Source: Diaporthe sp. PMI_573
Taxonomy: Eukaryota > Ascomycota > Sordariomycetes > Diaporthales > Diaporthaceae
Assembly (NCBI GenBank): GCA_021399435.1
Contig: JAJTUP010000037.1
Location: forward strand, 310,001 to 374,000
Length of the DNA: 64,000 nucleotides
Direction: 5' to 3'
Positions 1 to 9,746 of this stretch are shown here, piece by piece; within the stretch, counting starts at the first letter, position 1; each line of letters opens with the position of its first letter. A program made the translations under genes and the position numbers. Below the pieces are notes generated by a model. That model did not search any database, had not been told where the DNA came from, and saw only the letters and a program-made list of their open reading frames with translations.

Positions 1-177
1 GTTCTGCATCGAATCGACTATGTCCTCCGTTCGGCGCAACGCGGGGAGGACGGTTACTTCGTCAGGAAAATGATGCAGATGCCCGAGTACGAGTTTATCC
101 TGAGCAAAAGAATATCGAATTGGGTGAGACATATTGATTGGAGTATCAACCACCGGCTGGGCACGTTAAGAAACTAG
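1..177 (+). CDS. Possible C-terminal end of a gene cut by the left edge
   Basis: The first frame is open from base 1 and ends at TAG 175-177, giving 58 residues rich in Arg, aromatic and acidic residues (for example RSAQRGEDGYFVRKMMQ, then EYEFILSKRISNW). The composition looks protein-like, but I recognise no family, and a 58-codon open frame at a window edge can arise by chance. It could equally be intergenic. The preceding sequence would decide. Confidence 0.25.
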   Translation, partial: VLHRIDYVLRSAQRGEDGYFVRKMMQMPEYEFILSKRISNWVRHIDWSINHRLGTLRN

Positions 178-798
178 AACAGGGTTCATGTCCGGGCTGG
201 ATGAAACTAAACAACGTAATATGGACCTAGCTAATTTGGACAGAGCGACGCCTCGAGGCTTGCATTTTAGATAGAGATCTCAAACCGTTACTGCATGGAC
301 TCCTTGCCTTTGAATGACCCAATGTTGAAGGGTCCGGTCCGTCGACTCGCTCCCGGAATGCTCGTACGAGAGATAAATAGCTGAGAAGGTGAGGTCATAT
401 TGTGTTCTGATCCTCCCAAGGCTTACGAAATTCCTTCTTATGGCAATATGAATGCGAATACGATTAAGAAGCCTTGGTTCTGATGTTGAAACAGCGGGCT
501 GTGCTGAGGCATTGACTCGAAAGGGAGCCAATCACCTAGCTCCCTATCTATGGACAAGCTGTGATGCATGGAACAGACGAGTATCAATATCTGCTTGTCC
601 CTAAAATCATGGGATCCATTGCCATGAAAGATTGTTCTTAAAAACATGCGACTTTCCCTTCCATCTTTTCCCGTGTCAGCATGTCATAATCATTCCGCAG
701 CTGTCAGCAGCTGCTCGTCACCGTCGCCGACGTGTTTTCCAAATCAGAGAACCATTTCCTCCCCAAACCTTTTTACCGCTCTTAATAAGAATGGGTAG
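178..798. other. Intergenic stretch, no supported gene
   Basis: Only short overlapping frames on both strands with no domain, signal peptide or convincing splice structure. The end of this stretch may hold the missing 5' exon of the DUF7053-like gene that follows, but I could not find a unique donor/acceptor pair. Confidence 0.5.
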
Positions 799-1332
799 GT
801 ACACGTCCCTAGTGAAGTAGCTGCGAAGCTAAAAGGCGGCCCAGGACGCTTCGAGATAACCCACTCGGGCCCAGTCCCCGCGGGCGTGAACAAAGAAAAG
901 GCAGTAGCGGTGCTGCACGACCACGACGGATACTTCCGCGCAGCAGAACACTACAAGGAGCACAAGGAGCTTCCAAACGACAGCGGCACCGACCACAAGG
1001 TCCCCTCAGCGATCCAGTCCCGCAGCGCCGGATCCGCGGCCGACGTCAAGGTCTACACCGTGCGGAACGACGTGCCCAACCCCGTCTTCGACTCCAAGAT
1101 CAACACACAGTACGAGATTGTCGACCTGGCAGATGGGCTGTGGTACCGGGCCAGCTCGGCTATGGGGGTTGTCAACGAGGGGCTGTGGACGGTCGAGAAA
1201 GGGCCGGATGGGTTGGACTTGAAAGTGAGCATCCAGGTTGAGTGCAACGCGATGCTGAAGGGGCTGGTGAAGGGCCAGGTACAGTCTGGTGCTGAGCAGA
1301 TCCATAAGAACTTGCTCTCAGTCATGGCATAG
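799..1332 (+). CDS. DUF7053-like protein, 5' end unresolved
   Basis: The frame is open from 799 to the TAG at 1330-1332. Its recognisable part begins near FEITHSGPVPAGV (about 850) and continues through AVAVLHDHDGYF, INTQYEIVDLADGLWYR and a C-terminal segment with VECNAMLKGLVKGQV. From memory this pattern (an N-terminal PxPAGV..VLxxLHDH motif, a mid-protein beta-rich block and a C-terminal amphipathic helix) matches the fungal DUF7053 family, small START-like proteins of unknown function, usually about 180 residues. No ATG lies in frame between 799 and the middle of the domain; the codon at 886 is GTG. The true start is therefore in an upstream exon that I could not place, or the gene is a 5'-decayed copy. 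The central region (about residues 60-90) is shorter and more polar than I expect for the family. Confidence 0.5.
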   Translation, partial: VHVPSEVAAKLKGGPGRFEITHSGPVPAGVNKEKAVAVLHDHDGYFRAAEHYKEHKELPNDSGTDHKVPSAIQSRSAGSAADVKVYTVRNDVPNPVFDSKINTQYEIVDLADGLWYRASSAMGVVNEGLWTVEKGPDGLDLKVSIQVECNAMLKGLVKGQVQSGAEQIHKNLLSVMA

Positions 1333-3232
1333 TAGGGTAGTGGTGATCTACTATGCGTTGTTTCTATAAAGGCATTTCGATGGAAAGGATCTAGTATTGA
1401 AATACTAGTTCATATGGACGCGACCACGCAGAGAAGAAAAGTTCGATTATTCAGTTGGTATTACAAACACAGATCGCAATTCAAAGGACAACCAAATATT
1501 ATACGGTGGATCGTCATCGTCATGATCTCGGCCCCATACTTGGCCCGCGATCTCTTTCATGGGCATCCACGGCCCCAGCCAGTCGAAATAGCGCAGCAGT
1601 CGGCACCCTTTTCAATCAATACTTGTTAGCGACGCTCAATTGAGGAGCCGGGTGGAACTTCATGTTCTAGCAAGGAGTGGCACTTACACAGGAAACACCA
1701 AAGTTACTGCAGAAATCGAGCATATAGGCTGGCTCATCGCACACGCCATTGCGAGTCCTGTGCTGCCTTCTGCAAGCGCCCCTATCGGCCCAGCAACAAT
1801 CCTGGCTGGGGTCACACTAGAGCATTGAGGGAAGACGTCAGACTGTGCAAGCACTGGATGGACGACATGATTTTCTTTGATTTGGGGGCAAGATGGGAAG
1901 TCGTCTCCAACATACAGCAACAGTGACAGAGACCATCAAGGCCACGACGGAGATGATTTGGCTGATCTGCATTTTTGTGGAGTTTCCGTAGTAAATCAGT
2001 GCTGAATCCAGGAACAGATGTGATACAGGGTAGTGCCGGAGGTGTGGGCAAAAGAGTGTTGGAAAAAGTCCACCTTGACCCGAATAAGCAGATTAGAACA
2101 GTGCAAACGAGTGAGAAACTCGAATATTGTCTACCCAAACTGGCAAAATGGGATGGAATTCTCTGTCTCTTTATGTTGTTTCCAACGCTCTTAGCCGAGA
2201 ACATGCACAATATGGGACGAGTCAGGAATGCCTCTTAAGAGGCTACTCTGCGCCACCCATGGCACATCACGTGCATGGCGGGTAGCTGATAATCAAAAGC
2301 CCGCCAATAAATATCACACCGAGACTTGGCTTGACTGTCTCTTCGTCAGAGATCTATAAAGGGATTCCGGACCCGCTAAAGCCAGCACAAGTTCGGGAAA
2401 TTATATCTCGTCGATGGCTTACTCGTGTACAGTCCAATCTGACCTGTTCCATCACGCTCAACTATGTGAAGTCGTTTCGACTGACGTGCCACCGCTATCA
2501 CTTAGAAAACCCACGTGGTCCCATTTGTTCGGGATCTGGCCGCCCGGCATGTTCCCCAGACTTTCAAGGATCAAGGTGCATTGCGTCCAAAGTGGACAAG
2601 TTGGATCTCTGAGACCCGCTCAGAGACCGGTGGACCCGAAATGAAATGCGTGCCCGACTCAGTCACTACGGATCCAGAGATAGTCGGTATTCACTAACGC
2701 GAACCTCAGCGCAAAATGATCCACGATGAAAAAAGCCCGGCTGTATTATCGGCCTTGTAGAGAAAAAGCTGTCGGCGTGGCGTGGTGCTTAGAAACCGGC
2801 TGATGGGAGCATCACGTTGTCGAGCCCATTGCGTGCACATGTCAAGCGCGCCACCTTTACACAGTATTGACAATGATATGGAGGACCATTACTTAGATAC
2901 TTAGCATGTTTCGATGCAGTCCCCAAGCATGCCTAGAACTTCCAAGATGATAGAGATCAATGGCGCACAGTAAATACGACTTGAAACCAGCCTTTTCTTT
3001 TGCCCCGGCATGTTTACCTTGAGGGCTACAGTTGACTACTGATAGAGAGGCCACAGCACAGAGCCGGACATTGGAATTTAGCAGTTTGTATAGCGAGGCA
3101 CCAGGATTCAAACATTAACGACTGCGAATTATTAATATCTACATATGTGCCCTGATGCAATTGAATAGAATCGTGACAAATTAATCATCTTAGAACAAAA
3201 TCGTAAACTCCTCCGGTAACCACCGCAAATGA
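1333..3232. other. Intergenic stretch, about 1.9 kb
   Basis: No coding region that I can support. Frames up to about 130 codons occur on both strands but have no motif, no fungal codon pattern and no matching splice sites. I see no transposon ends or tandem repeats. Confidence 0.5.
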
Positions 3233-3686
3233 TCAGACACTCTTATCTGTGACTGCGCCTTTCGCGTGGCAGATCTTTTCGCAGTAATAGGTAACCTATA
3301 TCGAGGTACCAGTGTCAATGCTTGCTTGAGAACACCGAAGGATGCATCAAAAGGGCTTACCTCATCTCCACCGATGTGCTTCATCTTAGAATTACAGTAC
3401 GTCCCGTCGTAGGTGCAGTCAGGGCACGTGTTCCACCAATCGGTGCCTTGATTGCGGTTCTTGTAGGCTTTGCATGCACACTCGGTGGCAGCTGCGTCGA
3501 TATCGTTGCCCCACACGTATTCCTCGCCACGGCAGTACGCAATGTGGTGCAGATCAGCCAGTGTGCTGTAAGTTTAATGCCGATGTTAGCCTCCTTCAGA
3601 CAAAACCTGATGACTCGAAGAGCTGGTGAGGGTAGAACTTACGTGGCCGCCATGAAGGCAACGATCAGAGCTTGTTTGAACAGCAT
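3233..3686 (-). CDS. Small secreted cysteine-rich protein (candidate effector)
   Basis: Three exons: 3686-3643, 3565-3361 and 3295-3233, with introns of 77 nt (gtaagt...ttacag) and 65 nt (gtaagc...atatag). All phases agree and the spliced product is 103 aa. Residues 1-18 form a signal peptide (MLFKQALIVAFMAATTLA). The mature part is about 85 residues with eight cysteines at 26, 44, 46, 62, 65, 72, 88 and 92, which would allow four disulfides. Notable segments are NRNQGTDWWNTCPDC and the short motif KHIGGDE just before the second intron. The ATG at 3686 has a TATATAA box 113 nt upstream. I recall similar HIGGDE-bearing small secreted proteins in plant-associated ascomycetes, but none with a known function. 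Role as an apoplastic effector or antimicrobial peptide is inference from size, secretion and cysteine density. Confidence 0.8.
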
Positions 3687-3798
3687 TTTGAAAAGGCTTG
3701 AGGTATTGAGTGGACGTATGATTTTCCTGGTGGAACAGTTGCGGTCGATCTTGTGAGTCCCGATCCGTCAAAAGAGCGCGGCACGGGAGACAATCACG

Positions 3799-3806
3799 TT
3801 ATATAA
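3799..3806 (-). promoter_or_regulatory. TATA box of the cysteine-rich secreted protein gene
   Basis: TTATATAA, 113 nt upstream of the ATG at 3686, a usual distance for a fungal TATA element. It is palindromic, so orientation comes from the gene next to it. Confidence 0.55.
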
Positions 3807-5229
3807 GATCAACGTCTGCTAGCCCACATTCGACTTGCGAATCGGCACAATTACACCGAGTTACAATTATGCGGATGTCGTCGCCTGTCATCATCGCGGT
3901 TTGTCCCACGACAAGTCACGCGCTGAGAAATGAGTCGCCAAACCATCCACCAAGCCGTCATTCCATAGCGGATGCCGAATTGATCCAGGTCTGGTGTTCT
4001 ATTCTGGGCTGTTACTACTGCCTGCGACCACTTGAAGTGGCACTGCGTTGAAAAGTGCCGTGAAGAATTTCACATGGACCAATCCGCGATGTTCCGACCA
4101 TCAGGGTTCTCCATCGAGTACGAGCCAGTGGAGTGTAAGTGGCTTGGCCACGGCTCAGCTCAACCAGAGCCCCAGGTCGAATTCAGCAGATGAAGCAAAG
4201 ATCGACGAACTAGAGGCTTGTCCAAGATAAGAAGTTTTGCGCGGAATAAGCCGAAGGCACGTGGAAAGCCCAGCCCATCGGGTATACACTCACTAAAGAG
4301 AGACATTCTGAGTGCCGTTGTCAGATCTCCGGAAGAACCGACTCAGACCTATGGAGCCTTATCCACACCAGGCAGCACTCCCCTTGGCTACAATGTGCCC
4401 TACGAAGCTTGGCATTTAAGCTTAAATCGACGTTGGAATGTTGATCCCTCTTTTACCTAAACGCCATCCGAGTCAGGGGGTGGAAACATCGCGAGCCTAG
4501 ACCTTTGGTCCTCATGTGATATTCCAGCTGGATATGACCCGAGATTACGTCGATCCGCAACGAGAATGGTGACAAACGATTGGGGAGAGGAAGAAGGATT
4601 TCCAACAGTGATTGTGAATCACGTTTCACGACGATAAACTCACGCCTATTATAGTGGCTTATCTTGCTAAACACTACGGCGTTTAAAATGGATCCCGGTG
4701 GTCCCATAGGTTGTCAAATGGCGGACCTCGCAGCATCCTTCCCTGCCCCACAGGCTCCCCATTTGCCGGGTCCAACAGCAAAGTGGTCTCAAGATACATT
4801 GACCAATAAGACACTCTTGATGCATTTTACTCGTGGGGTGAGGATCTAGTTAGGAAAGGAGGCAGAGTCAGGTTCTAAGTTGAGCCATGTGACCAACCGC
4901 TAGTTAGGTAGAAGTCACCAGTAGTTTGCGGGGGAGCGAGGTAGCGAGGAATCATCACAACGAGTCAAACAAATCAATAGATCCAAAGTCCTGACAGGGA
5001 CATGGCCTATGTCGCATACAGACTTCGAGTGGGCAGCAAGCAAATGGGGTCGGCTCTTGCCAAGGGCATCGCTCTACTCACAATCACACGTGGGAGATCA
5101 CGCGTTGAACCTCACCCTCGCGGCAATCGTGAGAGAAACGGCGGTGGAAAGCTAGTCATGAACAACATACCATGTAAGACGTGCTCAGAGTTTCTTTTTG
5201 GCAGCGGCAGCCACGAGATGAGCGGCTTG

Positions 5230-5236
5230 TATAAAA
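5230..5236 (+). promoter_or_regulatory. TATA box of the CELP0028-like gene
   Basis: TATAAAA, about 150 nt upstream of the ATG at 5381. The intervening leader is CT-rich (ctatttctttcttcc), typical of fungal 5' UTRs. Confidence 0.55.
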
Positions 5237-5380
5237 CTGCCCTCATCATCTTTTCCCAAACACAAACTTGAATACCGGCAGACTCATCAAGTAGTACAAT
5301 CATTCTCAGTCTATTTCTTTCTTCCGGATTCTGACCACTCTTTCAGTCAATTTTGCAGTCTCCAGAATTCTCAGGCCATC

Positions 5381-6325
5381 ATGAATCCCACTATCATCGT
5401 CGCCGCTTTCCTGGCCTCAGTCGCCAGCAGCAGCCCTGTGTCTGTTACCCGGTCTGAGTCAACACTCCCCTTCACCGGTGACTTTGCCCTGCCCCAGGAG
5501 TACAATAGCACTGCTTGGGTTCCTGGCAGGGTCCTCAAGGCACACGAGGTTATTCTTTTCGGCGAGGACCGTGCCGAGGTCGTGGACCAAGATACTTGGA
5601 CCAACCTCATCGAGCCTCAGCTGAAGCAGCTTCACGCGGTCGACGAGGCTGCCGCAAATGTCATCTCGACCAGGGACGAACACTGGGATGAGAAGCGAGC
5701 ATGCCAGGTCATCACTTCCGCAGTCACGGACAAGACTGAGAACTTCGTGGATTGGGATGTGCAGATGTCCCCCGTTGTAAGTCTATAAACACGGATGAAT
5801 TTTCCTCATATGCCTAGGCTGACATTTGATTCAAGCTCCACGGTGTTGGAGCGCGTACTGTGGTTACCGTCAGCCAGGGCTACAGTGTCACCAACGGACT
5901 CACTGTCGGCGGCGGTCTCGATTATACCTTTACCAAGGACATCCTCAAGGGTGCTCTGAAGATCGACTACACGCGCTCGTGGACAACCACGTACCAAGCT
6001 TCTATGGCCTATGAGGTCACAGAAGGCTACTCTGGTACTGTCATTACTAAGCCCACTGTTACGCGCCGGTACGGCCGTATTCTCAAGGGCTGCATTGGTG
6101 CACAGGTGAGCCTCTTCATCCCCGCATTTCTGTTCTGTCCGTTGGATTATTACTGATTCCTGTCTCTCTGTTTAGACATCCCAAGGCAGCTGGCAAGCAA
6201 CTTCCCACGAGGAGGGCCAGCGCGGCGGTCTGAAGTGGGTCCAGGGCAACATCAGCCTCTGCCAGAAGAAGATTGCTGATGGTGCCCCTCTTTCTCGTTG
6301 CAACGGCGGCGGTAACTTCATCTAA
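5381..6325 (+). CDS. Secreted protein resembling CELP0028 effector-like proteins
   Basis: Exons 5381-5776, 5836-6105 and 6176-6325 join in frame across two introns (gtaagt...ttcaag, 59 nt; gtgagc...gtttag, 70 nt) to give 271 aa. An N-terminal signal peptide (MNPTIIVAAFLASVASSS) is followed by an acidic region, then a central beta-rich part with alternating Val/Ser/Thr/Gly (VTVSQGYSVTNG, LTVGGGLDYTF) and the C-terminal KGCIGAQ, SLCQKK and SRCNGG segments. Four cysteines (108, 218, 251, 264) could form two disulfides. The order FVDWDVQMSP, VSQGYSVTNG, GCIGxQ resembles my memory of fungal secreted proteins annotated as CELP0028 effector-like; that match is from recall, not a search. It probably acts outside the cell, in what way is unknown. 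ATG context and the TATA box support the start. Confidence 0.8.
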
Positions 6326-7338
6326 GTCTCCCAGATATCACCTGCCACATTTGGGGGGCCCACCGACCTCTGACCCTCTCATTTTCCATCTTTGCCACGA
6401 GATGGAATTTCAAGGCTTCTTGGTGCCGAGAAGGAGAGCGAATTGTATAAGGTTAAGTCTATCATTTCAAGAGCTTTTACTCTTACACTTTTAATGTCAT
6501 TACATTCCCGCATGAACAGAAGACGGATGAATAAGCTATGATGTTGGGACTAGAGTTATCAGACGCCACTTTACGCAGGGGCCTATTGTAAATAATTTAA
6601 TACGATCAAGGATGCTGTCAATTAACACATTTATATTTGTGTCTACCCATAAACGGTCTAATCCAGAATATCAATTCTATAATGATCAGGGCGATATTGA
6701 GAAAAATTGTATATAGAGACTTGTGAAGTGTATGAGGGATTTGACAATACTTGTAGCCGTATTGAAGAAACTAGTGTTGTGGAATATTATGCCCCTACAT
6801 GTTGGTAACTCATTCGTGACAGGTTGGGCAGAGTTTGGCTTTTTCAGTAACAAGGAATGGAAACCCTTTGTACTTCCACTCAGTTCTTAGTCTTGCTCTC
6901 GACATCATTAGGGATCCGAAGGGATACTGAAATGGCATGGAGTCAGTCATGGGTTAATGCCACATGGGTTCCATGCTGTTTTATTTGCCGGTATCAGTAT
7001 TTTCAATCAAGGAGGGGATTGTTTAAACCGGACCACTCGTGGGTATGGAAGTCCCTGCATGTCTTGTCATTTCCCGTTTCAGGTGCAGCACGAGATGCAG
7101 TGCGCACATAATCATATAAGCAATATAAGCACTAGTTAGGCTTTTACTAAGAATGCGTGGTACACCTTATCCCATTCTCACGTCAGCGGTATTCGGACAT
7201 TGTTTTGCAGATGTAACACTCGGGATCTGCTGTTGATACCTGTGCAATCTCTTCCCCTCTTCTTTAAAACCAGGCTATACGCACAGAGACCATCCAGGTC
7301 TCCATACCCAGAGATTTCGAGATCTAACAACCATCACA
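6326..7338. other. Intergenic stretch (3' region and next promoter)
   Basis: AT-rich downstream DNA of the CELP0028-like gene followed by the leader of the acetyltransferase-like gene. No supported gene; the short frames near 6857-7139 carry no motif. Confidence 0.5.
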
Positions 7339-8160
7339 ATGGCAAACCCGACAAACTTGCCCTCTCGTTATGAGATCCGCAGGCTTGCGCCAGAGCATTC
7401 ACAGTGGGTCTGTGCTATACTTTGCCACAGCAACGTGTTCCACAGCACCATCTTTCCCCACGTTTATCCAGAAGCCAAGGGCGCTCGTTTCAACGACATG
7501 ATGAGAGCCGCCCCCTATCTTGTTGATCACCAGATCAGCGCGGGCCTGTCCCTCGGCTTGTTCGACAAAGAGTTCCAGTACAAGAAAGCTGATTCCGCCT
7601 TGACCAACGGAAAATTCTACTGGGACCCCGAAAACAATGAATATTCGGGAGAGGGGCTCCTCGAAGCGATGGATTTCCCCCTCGTCAGCATCGCCCTTTC
7701 CTACGACGGTGTTGACGCCCTGGACTCAGCCCGCATAGCGCCGTTGATCGCTACCCTTCCTGTGTTTGGGACTTGCTATGGCCAACTCGACGCACTGGAC
7801 CCCCGACCCTTGGACAGCTGGAGGCCGGCGAAACGACGAGGGGAGATACTCATGCGCAATGGGACCAGCACGAGGCATGAGTACGAGGGAAAGGGAGTCA
7901 TGGGCGGTCTTGCTAGGTACCTCATGCGAGACGCCGCGGCGAAGGGGTACAAGGCGGTCAACATTGAATGTTTTAATGATGCTGTGACGCATGTTTGGTC
8001 GGAGCCCCCCAGCCCTTTCAAAGGGGAGATCATTTCTAGTTTCAGGACAGATGAGCACGAGGAGTACCAGGATGGGGACAAGGTCAAGCCATTTGCCTCG
8101 GCAAACGACATAGCGAAGCAGTTGGTCACCAGGGTTTGGACAACGCTTTCGGAGACATGA
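7339..8160 (+). CDS. GNAT-like acetyltransferase, uncharacterised fungal type
   Basis: A single uninterrupted frame of 273 aa, ATG at 7339 in a good context (cacaATGgca) and TGA at 8158-8160. The segment EYEGKGVMGGLARYLM around residues 180-196 looks like the acetyl-CoA-binding [RQ]xxGxG/A motif of GNAT enzymes followed by its helix, and the next block (AKGYKAVNIECF, then VTHVW) fits the strand after it. The N-terminal half, with YEIRRLAPEHSQWV at residues 11-24, is the usual start of such fungal proteins. The C-terminus after the GNAT core (PSPFKGEIISSFRTDEHEE) is polar. Substrate is unknown; no signal peptide or membrane segment, so cytosolic or nuclear. The family is common in ascomycetes and mostly without assigned function. 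Confidence 0.75.
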   Translation: MANPTNLPSRYEIRRLAPEHSQWVCAILCHSNVFHSTIFPHVYPEAKGARFNDMMRAAPYLVDHQISAGLSLGLFDKEFQYKKADSALTNGKFYWDPENNEYSGEGLLEAMDFPLVSIALSYDGVDALDSARIAPLIATLPVFGTCYGQLDALDPRPLDSWRPAKRRGEILMRNGTSTRHEYEGKGVMGGLARYLMRDAAAKGYKAVNIECFNDAVTHVWSEPPSPFKGEIISSFRTDEHEEYQDGDKVKPFASANDIAKQLVTRVWTTLSET

Positions 8161-8958
8161 TTACATGAGATCATTGACGGGGATAATCTGAGGTCTTTTC
8201 CGATAGTGGAATTTTGAAGTGTTACCAGAGCCATCTATGGACAGCCGAGGCTTGTGTTCTTTTCCTTTGGGTCACCTTTGGGACGGGACACTTGTGAGGG
8301 CGGCAGCGACTTGTTGAAAAAAACAGTAAACGCCAGGTGTCTTCTCAGGCCTATCGCATTCAGCGGGCACGAAAGTTGGGTTATGGCGTGTTGAACTCGA
8401 CGGCATATCTTTGGTCTCCAAGGCCGGATGCGATAAACATGATACATGAGTTTTCTTCCATAATTTTGTAATTGCAGAGTAACGGCGTTCACAACCAGCG
8501 GAATCACGAGTTGCGATACTTATCATCAGGTCTGCCCTTGCGAACTCTGTATTCATTCGTGGGACTCTGTATTCATGTCGTGGAACTCTTTATCCGTGTC
8601 TTGATGATACAATCGATAGAAAAGCCATACGCGCATGGGCTTTTGAATTTCAAGGTGCTACCAATGAGATTATTGCTGCGATTCTGAATCACATGCACTC
8701 TTCCCTTGATATCGAGCCGACCTGTGTGAGGGCTGGTCCGGCACTAATAGTCCAAGTTTAGATTTCCTGACACCTCCCTGCATTTGGGTCTCACTTTGAT
8801 ACCGTATCAGGCAAGATCTACTTCATTTGATATTGTGCAAGCCGTGTCGCGGGGAGTAAAAGACGATTTAATCGAATTCTTCGTTGGTCATGAGCAACTC
8901 AGCCTTTCTCCCCAACACCTAGACATTTAGACATCCAGCTTACTTGGCCTTTCCCTAA
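8161..8958. other. Intergenic stretch
   Basis: No supported gene. Short frames on both strands lack motifs. The imperfect direct repeat attcattcgtgggactctgt / attcatgtcgtggaactct at about 8550-8589 is the only structure noted. Confidence 0.45.
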
Positions 8959-9051
8959 GGGACGACCAACTTACTATCTTCACGAATTGCCCTGCCATAC
9001 TGGGCCTGTAACTTTCTGTTGTACCATGTTGGAGCCATTGCCAAAGAAGAC

Positions 9052-9537
9052 ATGACAACCTTTGCGCCCCAGCAAACACACCACATACAGGTTGATGAAT
9101 ACTGCCGCCGTCGCCAATACTACTCTTGTCCTTCGGGATATGAATTCCGAGATGGAGCGTGTTATCGGAGGGGTCTGTCCGGAGGGCAAATCGGGGCTGT
9201 CGTCGGAGCGGTCCTGGGGTTCCTCCTTCTGGTGGCAGTTGCGTGGATCGTGCGGCACCGGGCAAGGGCATGGATCTCTCGTTTCATGAACAAGTTCGAT
9301 AGCTCTCGCAAGCCGACTTTCAAGCAAGTCGACAGTGGCATAGGAGGCACAGAGGCAACTGAACTCGAAAGCGGGAATGCCGGTGTTGGGCATGTTGTCG
9401 CTGAGTTGTCACCACAAGAGAGGCCGCAGCAGCTGGATCAGTGGGGCAGACACGGAAGCCGTGGACCTGAGCTTACTGGAAGCTATGAAGCACAAGGTAT
9501 ATCCGAGTTGGACAGTGCTTCCGTGGCAAGAAAATGA
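9052..9537 (+). CDS. Possible single-pass membrane protein, N-terminus uncertain
   Basis: In-frame ATG at 9052, TGA at 9535-9537, 161 aa; the frame is open upstream to 8959 without an ATG. Cysteines at 18, 26 and 37 in a short segment (YYSCPSGYEFRDGACYRR) precede SGGQIGAVVGAVLGF and a hydrophobic stretch about residues 47-67, then a basic stop-transfer (RHRARAW) and a polar C-terminal tail. This arrangement (Cys-rich ectodomain, GG-rich transmembrane helix, basic stop, polar cytosolic tail) is common in fungal cell-surface proteins, but the visible ectodomain is only about 45 residues and has no signal peptide. Either a 5' exon was missed or this is a truncated remnant. An overlapping antisense frame exists and the assignment is not certain. 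Confidence 0.4.
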   Translation: MTTFAPQQTHHIQVDEYCRRRQYYSCPSGYEFRDGACYRRGLSGGQIGAVVGAVLGFLLLVAVAWIVRHRARAWISRFMNKFDSSRKPTFKQVDSGIGGTEATELESGNAGVGHVVAELSPQERPQQLDQWGRHGSRGPELTGSYEAQGISELDSASVARK

Positions 9538-9746
9538 AAGCAGTCTGGATGACACGAGTACAAGCCAATCCGAAACCTGAAATTCAGAATTGAAGGCATG
9601 TTTACCTGGCTGTTCTCAGACACCCGCCCCTACAGTCCCACCAAAAGGCAGGGCCGTTGGTCCCATTGAGTTTATCCGACACGGATCATCTCACTCAGCT
9701 TGTGGCACACAGATTATTCTTGATAATTTAGAGCCGGTGCTGAGAT

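Larger units (their letters stand above)
3687..5380. other. Intergenic stretch between divergent secreted-protein genes
   Basis: About 1.7 kb between the cysteine-rich peptide gene (leftward) and the CELP0028-like gene (rightward). It holds a TATA box at each end and only short frames lacking motifs. The two genes could share regulatory DNA here, but the distance is large. Confidence 0.5.
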
